From JAPOUP01 sp965203605 (GTDB lineage: Bacteria; Pseudomonadota; Alphaproteobacteria; Rhodobacterales; Rhodobacteraceae), in contig OZ241902.1 of the NCBI GenBank assembly GCA_965203605.1, forward strand, positions 5,270,001 to 5,334,000: a stretch of 64,000 nt of DNA. Reading direction: 5' to 3'. How positions within the stretch are numbered: position 1 is the first letter of the stretch; the number at the start of each line of letters is the position of its first letter. A program made the translations under genes and the position numbers. The notes beneath the pieces are model-generated. The model worked only from the letters and a program-made list of their open reading frames with translations. It was not told the DNA's origin and did not search any database. Below, piece by piece: positions 53,768-62,943 of the stretch.

Positions 53768-55174
53768 ATGAAAAACCTAAAGTCGCTCCTGCTCGCAGGT
53801 AGTATCGGAGTTGCCGTCTGCGCATCGGCCTCTGCCGCTGAGTACGAAGGCGTTGAACTTAAGATGCTTGCGATCGGGGACACCTCGGTCACCCGACTGG
53901 CACCGATCGTGGATGAGTTCGAAGAACTGACCGGGGCCAAGGTTCAGATCGACATGTTCCCCTATCCCGGGCTGATAGACAAGATCGTGATCGAAGCCAG
54001 CGCCAACAGGCCGAGCTATCAGCTGATGTGGGTGGACAGCCCATGGGTTGGTGTCCTCGGTGAATCCGGTGCGCTTCACGATCTGACCGAATGGGCGATC
54101 CGCGATGCCGAGGAGATTCACCTCGACGACATTGTTCCGATCCAGCTTCAGGAAAACACCTGGCAGGGGCGTCTCCTTGCCTTTCCGGCGGCAGGTATGA
54201 TCTGGCACGTCAACTATCGCAAGGACCTGTTCGAGCACCCGGACGAACAGGCCGCGTTCAGGGAGAGATATGGGTATGATCTCGCGCCGGCCAAGACGTG
54301 GGAGCAGTATATCGACATTGCCGAGTTCTTTACCCGCAAGGCTGGGGATTCCCTTGCAGGAATGACGTTGGAGAAGGACTTCTACGGCAATGCCCAGGCC
54401 TTCAGCCGGGTTGCAGGCGCGATCACCCATGACTTCTTCCCGATCATGCGCAGCTTTGGCGGTCAATACTGGGATTCGGAAACCGGTCTCTGCGCCATCG
54501 ATCGCGAAGCGGGTGTGAAGGCGGCCGAAGTCATGAAGCAACTGGTGCCGTTCAATCCTCCTGACTACCTGGGGCTAATGTGGGACATTCGGACCGGCTA
54601 TATGGAGCGGGGCGAGGTTGCGCAGTCCGGTTACTGGTCGGTTCGCACCGTGCGTCTTACCAATCCAGATGAGGCGATCCTGCCCATGATCGGTGAGGCA
54701 GGCTACCAGCCCAGTCCTACCGAGGATGGAGGCCCCATGGAAACCATGACCGGTGCCCTTAGCTTCGGAATAAACTCGAAGGCCAGCGAACGTGAGAAGG
54801 AAGCTGCATGGGCGTTCATTAAGTGGGGAACTTCGCGCGACATGATGCGCCGCTTCGCCAACGAAGGCTCGGGCGTAAGCCAGTTCCACAAGTCGATACT
54901 GGCTGACCCGGACCTGCAGGCAAAGTATCCCTACTACAAGGTTCTGCTTGAGACGCAGGATACTGCGAAGCGTCGCATCTATCATCCGTTCTATGCGGAC
55001 GTGGAAGAGATTTTCGGTGTCGAACTGAACAAGTATGTGGCTGGCGAGACGGATAGCGCACAGGAAGCGTTGACCAATGCCTGCACCAAGATAAACACGC
55101 GGCTGAAGGTGTTCCCGCTCGAAATGCGGTTACGCTGGATCGCGGATCCCGAGGCCGACATCTTCAAGAGCTGA
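53768..55174 (+). CDS. ABC transporter carbohydrate-type substrate-binding protein
   Basis: The 468-residue protein has a signal peptide (MKNLKSLLLAGSIGVAVCAS) and a family 1 extracellular binding fold: LAPIVDEFEELTGAKVQIDM, DLTEWAIRDAEEIHLDDIVP, WHVNYRKDLFEHPDEQAAFR, and a C-terminal EREKEAAWAFIKWGTSRDMM helix. Ligand is unknown; a sugar, polyol or sugar acid is likely. GGAGGAG just before the ATG is a strong ribosome-binding site. A hairpin separates it from the permeases. Confidence 0.93.
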   Translation: MKNLKSLLLAGSIGVAVCASASAAEYEGVELKMLAIGDTSVTRLAPIVDEFEELTGAKVQIDMFPYPGLIDKIVIEASANRPSYQLMWVDSPWVGVLGESGALHDLTEWAIRDAEEIHLDDIVPIQLQENTWQGRLLAFPAAGMIWHVNYRKDLFEHPDEQAAFRERYGYDLAPAKTWEQYIDIAEFFTRKAGDSLAGMTLEKDFYGNAQAFSRVAGAITHDFFPIMRSFGGQYWDSETGLCAIDREAGVKAAEVMKQLVPFNPPDYLGLMWDIRTGYMERGEVAQSGYWSVRTVRLTNPDEAILPMIGEAGYQPSPTEDGGPMETMTGALSFGINSKASEREKEAAWAFIKWGTSRDMMRRFANEGSGVSQFHKSILADPDLQAKYPYYKVLLETQDTAKRRIYHPFYADVEEIFGVELNKYVAGETDSAQEALTNACTKINTRLKVFPLEMRLRWIADPEADIFKS

Positions 55175-55184
55175 GGCCTTCCAA

Positions 55185-55222
55185 GGACCGCTTCCGGTTC
55201 TCTGCGAGTTCCGGAGCGGTCC
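55185..55222 (+). terminator. Intercistronic hairpin after the binding-protein gene
   Basis: GGACCGCT-T-CCGG at 55185-55197 pairs with CCGGAGCGGTCC at 55211-55222, leaving one bulged base and a 13-nt loop. No U-tract follows. Like the aapJ hairpin, it probably favours binding-protein mRNA over permease mRNA. Confidence 0.6.
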
Positions 55223-55262
55223 AATTCAAGCCTGTCGATAGTGTAGGCGGTGGACTGTATCC

Positions 55263-56150
55263 ATGGCATACATCAGAAAGCGTAACAGACGGATTTTCCT
55301 GGTCTTCATGGTGCCAGCAATTCTGGTACTGTTCTGCACGACAATCTACCCGATGATCTATGCGGGCTATCTGAGCTTTCGCAGCTATGACCTGGCCAAG
55401 CTCTTTGTGCCTCGGATCTTTGTCGGTTGGGCGAATTACAGGGAAATTCTGACGTCATCGGAGTTCCTGCACACACTTACCGTTACATTCAAGCTAATGC
55501 TGATGACGCTATCGGTGCAGCTCGTCGTGGGAGTCGGCCTGGCAGTGCTTGTGACGCAGCGTCTCCCTGGCATGGGAGTTATCCGCACGTTGTTGCTAAT
55601 TCCCATGATGATCTCTCCGGTGATCGTCGGACTGGTCTGGCTGTTTCTCTATTTCCCGGAGCTTGGATATTTGAATTACTTCCTGAGTTTTGTTGGCGTA
55701 AGTCCGATCCCGTGGATCACGTCAACACAATGGGCGCTGTGGGCCATCGCGATTGTGGATATCTGGCAATGGACTCCCTTCGTGATGATGGGAGCGGCCG
55801 CAGCACTGACCAGCCTGTCTCCAGAACCTTACGAAAGCGCAAGGATTGACGGCAATTCGGCCTGGGAAGTGTTCTGGTATGTTACGCTGCCTCAGATCAA
55901 GCCGGTGCTGATCAGTCTCATGTTCCTGCGGGCCATCGATACCTTCAAGATATATGATATCATCTTCGTGCTGACCAAGGGTGGACCTGGTGACACGACC
56001 GAAGTGCTGTCGATGTTCATCTATCGGCAGTCCTTCACCTTCTGGCGTATGGGGGTTGGAGCGGCGGCTTCATTCGTCTCCCTGGCCATTATCGTGATCC
56101 TCATCACGCTGTTCTTCAAGTCTCTCAATCGCGAACCACTTCCAAACTGA
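55263..56150 (+). CDS. Sugar ABC transporter permease, MalF-like
   Basis: The 295-residue protein has six predicted spans, beginning with IFLVFMVPAILVLFCTTIYP. It carries the cytoplasmic EAA loop LSPEPYESARIDGNSAWEVF followed by WYVTLPQIKP. Length and layout fit the shorter MalF/UgpA-type permeases. It forms the membrane channel with the next gene product, whose ATG lies 12 bp after this stop. Confidence 0.94.
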   Translation: MAYIRKRNRRIFLVFMVPAILVLFCTTIYPMIYAGYLSFRSYDLAKLFVPRIFVGWANYREILTSSEFLHTLTVTFKLMLMTLSVQLVVGVGLAVLVTQRLPGMGVIRTLLLIPMMISPVIVGLVWLFLYFPELGYLNYFLSFVGVSPIPWITSTQWALWAIAIVDIWQWTPFVMMGAAAALTSLSPEPYESARIDGNSAWEVFWYVTLPQIKPVLISLMFLRAIDTFKIYDIIFVLTKGGPGDTTEVLSMFIYRQSFTFWRMGVGAAASFVSLAIIVILITLFFKSLNREPLPN

Positions 56151-56162
56151 GAGGGCGGGGCG

Positions 56163-56987
56163 ATGCATAAACCGAGCACGCAGCAGACATTTCTGGTCTA
56201 TCTGCTCGTCGCGATCGCGTTGGTCGTGTTCCTCACGCCGATATACATCATTGTCTCTTCTTCCGTTAAGCCCACGCCGATCATGTTCCAGAAGCCGCCT
56301 GCCATGGTCTTTTCCCCGACATGGGAACATTACATTGCGTTGTTTTCCGAGCGGCCATTCGCCAGATTCGTCGGGAATTCCTTGGTCGTTGCTCTCGGGT
56401 CGACCGCCTTCAGTCTGACTTTCGGCTCTCTTGCCGCCTATGCGATCAGCAGAATAAGGCACAGGCGCATGGGGGACGTCGCATTCTGGATTCTGTCGAT
56501 GCGGATGTTTCCACCGATTGCGGTGGTGGTGCCGTACTATATCATTTTCAAGACGATTGGATTGCTCGACACACCGCTGGCTCTGATCATAATTTACTCG
56601 ACCATCAACATCCCGCTTACCACCTGGCTGATGAAGGGCTTCTTCGATGAAGTGCCGACCGCGCTGGAAGAGGCGGCAGCCGTTGACGGCCACGGTCTCC
56701 TTTCGGCGTTCTGGCATGTGACACTGCCGCTGGCGGCGCCCGGGCTCGCGGTCTCTGCGGTATTCTGTTTCATCTTTTCATGGAACGAGTTCATTTTCGC
56801 ATTGATGCTGACGGGATCGAACGCCCAGACAGCAACCGTTGCTGTCATGTCATTCTGGTCTTCCGATGCCGTGCAGTGGGGACGTATCATGGCCGGTTCG
56901 TTTATCATCCTTATACCTGGCGTCATTTTCGTCCTCACCTGCCAGCGTTGGCTGGTACGTGGACTTACACTTGGATCGGTCAGGTAG
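56163..56987 (+). CDS. Sugar ABC transporter permease, MalG-like
   Basis: The 274-residue protein starts with the typical MalG/UgpE span (YLLVAIALVVFLTPIYIIVS), has TWEHYIALFSERPFARFVGN, the EAA loop VPTALEEAAAVDGHGLLSAF with WHVTLPLAAPGL, and FSWNEFIFALMLTG. It is complete. It is followed by a run of 11 G bases and then the ATPase gene. Confidence 0.95.
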   Translation: MHKPSTQQTFLVYLLVAIALVVFLTPIYIIVSSSVKPTPIMFQKPPAMVFSPTWEHYIALFSERPFARFVGNSLVVALGSTAFSLTFGSLAAYAISRIRHRRMGDVAFWILSMRMFPPIAVVVPYYIIFKTIGLLDTPLALIIIYSTINIPLTTWLMKGFFDEVPTALEEAAAVDGHGLLSAFWHVTLPLAAPGLAVSAVFCFIFSWNEFIFALMLTGSNAQTATVAVMSFWSSDAVQWGRIMAGSFIILIPGVIFVLTCQRWLVRGLTLGSVR

Positions 56988-56992
56988 CTTCG

Positions 56993-57003
56993 GGGGGGGG
57001 GGG
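56993..57003 (+). repeat. Poly(G) tract of 11 in front of the ATPase gene
   Basis: Eleven G bases in a row end 2 bp before the ATG at 57006, where the ribosome-binding site should be. Such tracts change length by slippage and can alter translation of the following gene. Base-calling in homopolymers is error-prone, so the length may not be exact. Confidence 0.85.
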
Positions 57004-57005
57004 TC

Positions 57006-58079
57006 ATGTCATCGATCCAGTTGAGAAACGTCACAAAGCGCTACGGCCAGACCGAGGTCGTCCATGGCATAAATCTGGACATCGCGGAGCGTGAATTCGT
57101 TGTGCTACTGGGACCATCAGGTTGTGGCAAGACAACCACACTGAGAATGGTAGCGGGGCTTGAGGACGTCTCTGATGGAGAGCTGTCGATCGGTGGTCGC
57201 GTTGTCAACGACGTGGCACCCAAGGACCGCGGCGTTGCCATGGTGTTCCAGAACTATGCTCTCTATCCGCATATGAGCGTACGCCAGAATATGGAATTCG
57301 CCCTGCGCCCGCAGAAGCTCGACAGCAGTGAGGTCCAGCGGAGAATTTCGACAATAGCCGACATTCTTGGATTGGGGGAACTGCTCGACCGGAAACCGTC
57401 ACAACTGTCGGGAGGACAGCGCCAGCGCGTTGCTATGGGCCGTGCGATGGTTCGCACGCCCGGTGTGTTCCTCTTCGATGAACCACTCTCGAATCTTGAC
57501 GCGAAGCTCCGTACACAGGTCCGCTGGGAGATCGGCAAGCTGCACAAGCGGCTCGATTCAACGATCCTTTATGTGACCCATGACCAGGTTGAGGCAATGA
57601 CACTTGCAGACAGGATTGTGATCATGCGGGATGGCTACATCGAGCAAACCGGAACACCGGAGGAGGTCTTCGAGACTCCCCGGAATATTTTCGTGGCGAC
57701 CTTTGTCGGTAGCCCCGCGATGAACCTGTTTCCTGCGGCGGTGCAGGGTGGCAGGCTTGTCGGGGAATTCCTTGAACTGGATCTGCCTGCCCGTTTTTCC
57801 GGCAAGGTCCGTGATGGGCAGGAGATCATGATCGGGATCCGTCCTCCCGACATTCAGTCAGTGGATGAAGGAACCGAGGGCTCGGTTTCAGCCTTGGTCG
57901 AGGTTGTGGAATATCTCGGAAATGAAGCACTGGTAGATATTCGTATTGGGTCGCATGAATTGATCGCGGAAATGCCGTCGAGCCGCCGTCCGCTCGAAGA
58001 TACGAAGATGGATGTGCGCCTTGACCCGGAGACATTGCACATCTTCGACAGGCAAACCGGTCTGTCCGTCAACGCCTGA
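57006..58079 (+). CDS. Sugar ABC transporter ATP-binding protein, UgpC/MalK-like
   Basis: The 357-residue ATPase shows Walker A GPSGCGKTTT, Q-loop FQNYALYPHMSV, signature LSGGQRQRVAMGRAM, Walker B VFLFDEPLSNLDAKL and the switch region YVTHDQVEAM. A C-terminal OB-like regulatory domain (MIGIRPPDIQSVDEGTEG) follows, which in MalK-type proteins receives regulatory signals. It energises the permeases encoded upstream. The G11 tract sits at its ribosome-binding position. Confidence 0.96.
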   Translation: MSSIQLRNVTKRYGQTEVVHGINLDIAEREFVVLLGPSGCGKTTTLRMVAGLEDVSDGELSIGGRVVNDVAPKDRGVAMVFQNYALYPHMSVRQNMEFALRPQKLDSSEVQRRISTIADILGLGELLDRKPSQLSGGQRQRVAMGRAMVRTPGVFLFDEPLSNLDAKLRTQVRWEIGKLHKRLDSTILYVTHDQVEAMTLADRIVIMRDGYIEQTGTPEEVFETPRNIFVATFVGSPAMNLFPAAVQGGRLVGEFLELDLPARFSGKVRDGQEIMIGIRPPDIQSVDEGTEGSVSALVEVVEYLGNEALVDIRIGSHELIAEMPSSRRPLEDTKMDVRLDPETLHIFDRQTGLSVNA

Positions 58080-58098
58080 ATCCTGGAGTCTTCCGATC

Positions 58099-59103
58099 AT
58101 GCCCACAGAAATTGTATTTCCGGCAAGGAACCGTTTTGAGCTTGCCGAATATCAGGACGTTCCGCTTGGACCCAATGAGGTTCGTGGCGACACGGTATGC
58201 ACATTGATTAGTCAGGGCACTGAACTTGCCTGGGCCGAGGTTGGGGACTTTCCTCTCCGCCCCGGTTACGGGGCGGTGTTCCGCGTTACGGACATTGGAT
58301 CGCAGCTGCGCGACGTGAACGTCGGTGAACTGCGTTTCTGCATGGGTCCGCATCGATCGACCCAACAGTGCCCGGCGCACGTCACCTTGCCGATACCGGA
58401 CCGACTGGATGCGTCGGTTGCGGTGATTGCGCGGCTGATGGGCGTTTCGATGACAACGATGATGACAACACGTGCCCGCCCGGGAGACAGGGTCATCGTC
58501 ACCGGTGCCGGCCCGGTTGGCATCTGCGCTGCCCACAATTTCCGCATTGGCGGATATGACGTTACGGTCGTTGAGCCTGACGGGTTGAGGAGATCGCAGG
58601 TTGAGGCCTCGGGCATCGCGTCCACCCGTCCGGTGATGCCCAAGGATGAAGGCGAATTCGCGGGAAACGTCCGTCTTGTTGTTGAGTGTTCCGGGAACGA
58701 AGGTGCGGTTCTTGATGCTTGCGAAATCGTTGGCCAGATGGGGGAGGTTGTGTTGGTAGGTGTACCCTGGCGGCAATGTACCGACCTGGCGGCGCATAGC
58801 ATCACACGTTCCGTATTCTTCAATTTCGTCAACCTGCGTAGCGGTTGGGAGTGGGCGCTTCCAATACGGGGACGTGGCTTCGTTTGGGAGGAACTTCTGG
58901 AAGGTTACAACAATGCCCGACACAGTATCTTTTCGGGTTTCGAACGTGCATTGAGATGGATGGCGGAGGGCAGGCTGAACTTTGATGGATTGGTGGCGTC
59001 CTGTACTCCGGGTGATCCGGCAGGGCTCTACACTGACATCAGGGACCGGCGAATAGAGGCTCCCTTTGTGGTGCTTGACTGGACCAACTGGAAATCAGGT
59101 TGA
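58099..59103 (+). CDS. Zinc-type alcohol dehydrogenase-like (MDR) protein
   Basis: The 334-residue medium-chain dehydrogenase/reductase has a GroES-like N-terminal part (VCTLISQGTELAWAEVGDFP, then LRPGYGAVFRV) and a Rossmann domain with VIVTGAGPVGICAAHNFRIG and VVEPDGLRRSQVEASG. The usual catalytic zinc ligands are not evident in the GTELAWAEVGDFPLRPGYG segment, so it may be zinc-independent. The ATG at 58099 follows the ATPase stop by 19 bp, so it is likely co-transcribed and may act on the imported substrate. The upstream extension to 58012 overlaps the ATPase gene. Confidence 0.85.
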   Translation: MPTEIVFPARNRFELAEYQDVPLGPNEVRGDTVCTLISQGTELAWAEVGDFPLRPGYGAVFRVTDIGSQLRDVNVGELRFCMGPHRSTQQCPAHVTLPIPDRLDASVAVIARLMGVSMTTMMTTRARPGDRVIVTGAGPVGICAAHNFRIGGYDVTVVEPDGLRRSQVEASGIASTRPVMPKDEGEFAGNVRLVVECSGNEGAVLDACEIVGQMGEVVLVGVPWRQCTDLAAHSITRSVFFNFVNLRSGWEWALPIRGRGFVWEELLEGYNNARHSIFSGFERALRWMAEGRLNFDGLVASCTPGDPAGLYTDIRDRRIEAPFVVLDWTNWKSG

Positions 59104-60198
59104 TGTCCGGGATCTGTCGCGAGCGCCGGGGGTCTTGGGAACGATGGAACCGATCCAGTGCCTTTCAGCGGCAAAACTGAGTTGCCATCCCCTTACCCCG
59201 GTCCTTGAGAGTGACGGGTTCGGCTCAGGTCCATACGCGGAGAGACGGGTCAAAATCGATCTGTGCGCTGACACTGTCAGCGGCAAGCCTGCAGACCGCG
59301 AGAGTTGCTGCGCAACTGAAGCCGAACCACATGGCTCAGGGCGCTACATCCGGAAGTCGATCAAGCCGTGACTGCGGACGATGTTCTTTTCGATCAGGAT
59401 GTCCTGTTCGCGGAAAATCACCGGATTTTTGACTCTGGGGTAGGCGCTCTGGGTGCAAGGATGCCGTCGGCGCCCACGAAAGCTTCGCCGATTTTCTGGG
59501 AGCATGGGTGTCGTGACAGGCATATTTTTGCCATTGATATTTTTATAACCCATTGATTTCATGCAAAAATATGATCCATCCGACATATCTGCCATTACGG
59601 TACAGCAATTTTTTACCGTCGAAAGTTGGAGTTTTCCACAACTTTCCGACCGACTCCGGCCATCCGGCAGGAAAATACCGGCGGAAAGCCCGGCTTTCCG
59701 GGCGAATCACTCTCGGAAATGTTCCATGGGTATGTCGGTCCACCTGTGGATGGTCAGTCGGCGCTGCTCTGGAGAAGTTATGGCGACTGGGTGAAATTCA
59801 TCCTGGATGATGAAAACTGGATCATGACGCACTGTATGGAGACCGACGGTTCCTAGACCGGGTCCGCCTCTCCCTGACGGTGGATGACGGTTGCAATGCC
59901 CGTGCCTATGAGCCTGATCCTGGGTGGTCGGGCCTCCAGGGACCGGCATTCATGCAGCGGCCCGTCAGGCGTCAATGCCGAAACCCGGAGACCTTGGCTC
60001 CCATGTGTCCACCGCCCGGCCATGACGGATCCGACCGGCCGCTCCGTCATGTCGTGGGGCATGACGTTGTTGCGGGGGACGCCCGGCGAACCGGCCGCGC
60101 CCGGAAACGAACGGAAACGGAGGATATTGTGCCTTTGTTTCCCGGCGGGTCTGGCGTAGCCTGCGCAAACGGAAAACAAGGCGTATGAAGGGAAACCC
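59104..60198. other. Long region without a supported gene
   Basis: About 1.1 kb. Several frames of 60-85 codons exist on both strands (for example 59626-59856 plus, ending WVKFILDDENWIMTHCMETD), but none shows family features. An AT-rich stretch lies at about 59520-59610. The region is probably degraded mobile DNA. GAAGGGAAAC before 60199 is the ribosome-binding site of the next gene. Confidence 0.4.
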
Positions 60199-61428
60199 AT
60201 GCCCATCCACCGGGACCGGATCACGGAATACCTGGACCAGGACGAGGGGGATCCACCGCCGGTCTTCGTCGGCCACGACACTATCCTTGATGACATCCTC
60301 GATACCGCCACCCGCAAGGCCGGACGGCCGAAAGTCACCCGCATCGTCCAGGGCGCCCCCGGCGCCGGCAAGAGTTCGCTGCTGCACGAGATGCAGAAAC
60401 TCTGGCTGGGTACGGACGAGAAGCCACGGGTCGTTGTCCTGTCCTCCACCCACCTCCTTCACGATCCCCGGATAGGTGTCGGCGCCGTGCTTGACGCATG
60501 GACCATGGAAAAGACGAAATGGAAACGGACCCTGGCCGACCGAAGCAGACGGGTGAGTGGATTCGGGGTCGGACCCGGCGGACTTTCGGTGCGGTTCTCC
60601 GATGAACGGATCCCCGGAACGCTCCGTGAGGTGGCCAGCGCATACCCGGCGACGGAGCACTCGGTTCCGCTCATCGTCGCTGTGGACGAGGCACAGCGGT
60701 TCGAAAGTGACCAGACATCTCCGGAAGCCCTTTTCCTGCAGGATATCCATGACGGCAGTTCCGGCCTTCCTCTGTTACTGGTGCTCGCCGGCCTGTCCGA
60801 CACGGCGGAGAAAGCTCGCGGCATGCATCTGACACGCGGGCGGAAAATCCACGAGGTCGAACCGCTCACGCAGGCCCAGGCCCGTGACTTCCTGTGCGGA
60901 CTGGCGCTGTATTTCGGTCTCGACACAGCCAGCCATACTCCGCGGCTGGAGGCCCTGGCTGACATCTGCGACGGCTGGCCCCGGCACCTGCGTTATGCGG
61001 GTGTCTCCCTGGCGGAGGAGACCCTGCGCGTTGACGGAAACATGCATCGCATGGACTGGCCAGCCATGCGGAGGATGACGTGGACCCTGCGGCAGGAATA
61101 TTACAGCGACCAGAACAGTTCGTCGATGAAACAGGCCGATATCCTCACCGCCCGGGTGATGGCCGGGCTGCGGGACGGCATGCGGACAAGGCATGTGGAG
61201 AAACTCATCGAGGACAGCCTGGCCGACCGTCCCGGCCAGCGGCTTCCGGAAGGGAAATCCGCGCTGTGGTTCCTCAATCATCTCATCCATCAGGGTGCGT
61301 TGTACAGGGCTCCGGATGACGGCGTCCACGCCCCCATTCCCTCGTTCCGCTCTTACCTGATCGAATGGGGATCGGAACCGGACCAGACACCTGCCAGGGA
61401 CGTCACGGAACCGGATTCCGGTCCATGA
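60199..61428 (+). CDS. AAA-type ATP-binding protein of unknown role
   Basis: The 409-residue P-loop ATPase has Walker A QGAPGAGKSSLLHEM near residue 55, Walker B LIVAVDEAQRFE near 156, and a sensor-like segment PLLLVLAGLSDTAEKARG. A helical region with ALADICDGWPRHLRYAGVSL resembles AAA_16/ORC-like lids. A C-terminal LNHLIHQGALYRAPDDG may be a winged helix. No nuclease or membrane domain is fused. It might act as a molecular switch in a defence or mobile-element context, but nothing next to it confirms this. Its stop overlaps the next ATG (ATGA). Confidence 0.75.
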   Translation: MPIHRDRITEYLDQDEGDPPPVFVGHDTILDDILDTATRKAGRPKVTRIVQGAPGAGKSSLLHEMQKLWLGTDEKPRVVVLSSTHLLHDPRIGVGAVLDAWTMEKTKWKRTLADRSRRVSGFGVGPGGLSVRFSDERIPGTLREVASAYPATEHSVPLIVAVDEAQRFESDQTSPEALFLQDIHDGSSGLPLLLVLAGLSDTAEKARGMHLTRGRKIHEVEPLTQAQARDFLCGLALYFGLDTASHTPRLEALADICDGWPRHLRYAGVSLAEETLRVDGNMHRMDWPAMRRMTWTLRQEYYSDQNSSSMKQADILTARVMAGLRDGMRTRHVEKLIEDSLADRPGQRLPEGKSALWFLNHLIHQGALYRAPDDGVHAPIPSFRSYLIEWGSEPDQTPARDVTEPDSGP

Positions 61429-62043
61429 AAGACAGACCAATGCTCCATTTCAGGCCCAGCTGGATTCGATGTCTGTACGTCCTTGCGTCGGCCCTGTCGC
61501 TAGCGGTGGCCCTGGCAATGGGTGCGGCCAGGGCCGACCTCAACCGGCTGGAACGTTTGAGCGTACGGTAGTCCGGCCACGTCTTCGACCACGGGTGTGT
61601 CCGGGCGGTGTTTCACGCTCCCCTGGATATGATCTGGATCCTGCAGCCGGAGGGGGACGGCGGCGATGACGTGCTCCTGACCCTGCGGGTGGAAAGAAAG
61701 AATGGGTGACGGGTTGCGGGTCACGGCCCTGGCCCCCGGCACCATGAGGTCGGGAGGTCTGGTTCTTCCCTCCGGCCTTGGTGAGCGCGTCGACCGGCTG
61801 CTGCTGAAGGACCACCGGTCAGTGTCGGCCGACAGGTATCCGCTAGCCCGCTTCCACAAGCGGCTGCTGGGGCAACCGCTTGCCTATGACCTCATCCAGC
61901 GCGGAGGGACCGCGGACAGCCTGACGGTGCCCGCCGGTTCGCGCCTGCGGCGTTTCAGGAACGATGGCCCGTTCCATAGTCCGAGGCGTCTGCGAATCCG
62001 CCTGACGGCCTGTGGGGCAAGGCGACCGCAGACTTTCGCTTAG
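61425..62043 (+). pseudogene. Secreted protein remnant, possibly IalB-like
   Basis: The first frame starts at 61425 (4-bp overlap with the ATPase gene), has a signal peptide with LYVLASALSLAVALAMGAAR, and meets an in-frame TAG at 61569. The same frame continues after the stop (VFDHGCVRAVFHAPLDMIWI) to a TGA at 61707-61709. The next frame (61702-62043, overlapping by 8 bp) reads VTALAPGTMRSGGLVLPSGL and LGQPLAYDLIQRGGTADSLT, which recalls the middle and end of invasion-associated locus B (IalB) proteins. I infer one decayed secreted protein. The alternative is two or three small genes. Confidence 0.4.
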
Positions 62044-62231
62044 AGGGCGGTGAGCGCCCTGTCGGAAACTTCCATCTCGGATCCATCTTGGATGCTCTCC
62101 CCGCTTGCGTCACAGTGCCAGCCTGGCATGTCAACAGTGACCGATTCACCCTTGTGGGCGATCGTCATGGGACGTGTGCCGCGATACATCAGAACCCCGG
62201 TTTTCGGGCAGACAGAACTATTCATCGTCAT
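62040..62231 (-). pseudogene. mqsA: Truncated MqsA-type antitoxin
   Basis: The 63-residue frame MTMNSSVCPKTGVLMYRGTR continues to GESVTVDMPGWHCDASGE. This matches the N-terminal zinc-finger domain of MqsA antitoxins, although the canonical second Cys of each CxxC pair is missing. MqsA is normally about 130 residues with a C-terminal helix-turn-helix, which is absent here; the frame ends SDRALTAL. An AAGGAG lies before the start at 62231. It follows the mqsR remnant on the same strand, in the usual toxin-antitoxin order. Confidence 0.7.
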
Positions 62232-62545
62232 TCTCCTTGACGCACAGCAGACGGAATCCGTCGACGGCACCGGCCGTGAACTTCATTTGGAGTGGACCCG
62301 CTTCAGAGTGGACAGAGGAGATAGCAGATGTCCTGCCAGACGCGGTGACCGGCATGGGATGAATGTCATGTACTTCCACAATTCACCCCTTTCGATCGAC
62401 TGGATGACACCTACTGTGCGTTCACGCCCGAATTCCATCAAGGCGGCAGTGCTAGGCGCAGAACCCATCACCCTGAGGCGTAGTCGCGTGCTGAATGTTC
62501 ACTTGATGGCAGCAAGGTCATACGTCGGCCGCCGCCTTTTGTGAT
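62228..62545 (-). pseudogene. mqsR: Degenerate MqsR-type toxin gene
   Basis: Pieces of MqsR lie in different minus-strand frames in the right order: RRRPTYDLAAIK (about 62530-62495), TAALMEFGRERTVGVIQSIE (about 62450-62390), and MKFTAGAVDGFRLLCVKEND (about 62290-62230). Stops and frameshifts separate them, so no ribonuclease toxin can be made. The last part is adjacent to mqsA. Confidence 0.65.
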
Positions 62546-62943
62546 GGGATCCATGTAGAACCAACGTGGTGCATCCTCAACCGGAAGTCGGCTTCATTCC
62601 GTACATTGGGCTCGCGCATCCGCATCGTTGGAAACAACGACATTCGCGGTTTACGACCCCAATCGGAACACATAACGACATCAGGTGTATGGAAGGCGAG
62701 GGTAAACTCGTAATGCGCCTTATCGAGAAAGTGTCGAACGCGGCGGCGAACATCCGACTGCGGAGGCCGGTTTTCGGGCGCTAAGACAACTTGTCTGACC
62801 AGGATCGTTGCGCACGGATCTTTTCAGAAACCGGTGTGGTCTCCTGCCGCCACCGCCCGGGTCGTCGAAGCCCCTGCGGGGCAAGTACCCGAGTCCTTCA
62901 CGCCATTGACAACCTGAGTCAACCTGCCCGATAGTCACTCCAT
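62546..62943. other. Gap upstream of the surface lipoprotein
   Basis: About 400 bp. A 72-codon plus-strand frame (62566-62784, LIEKVSNAAANIRLRRPVFG at its end) has no recognised relative. Nothing else was found. Confidence 0.35.

Noticed and set aside
59560..59860. Possible second copy of the IS end seen near 39085
   Set aside because: Only scattered short identities such as CTTTCCG and CGGCCATCC; no shared inverted repeat.
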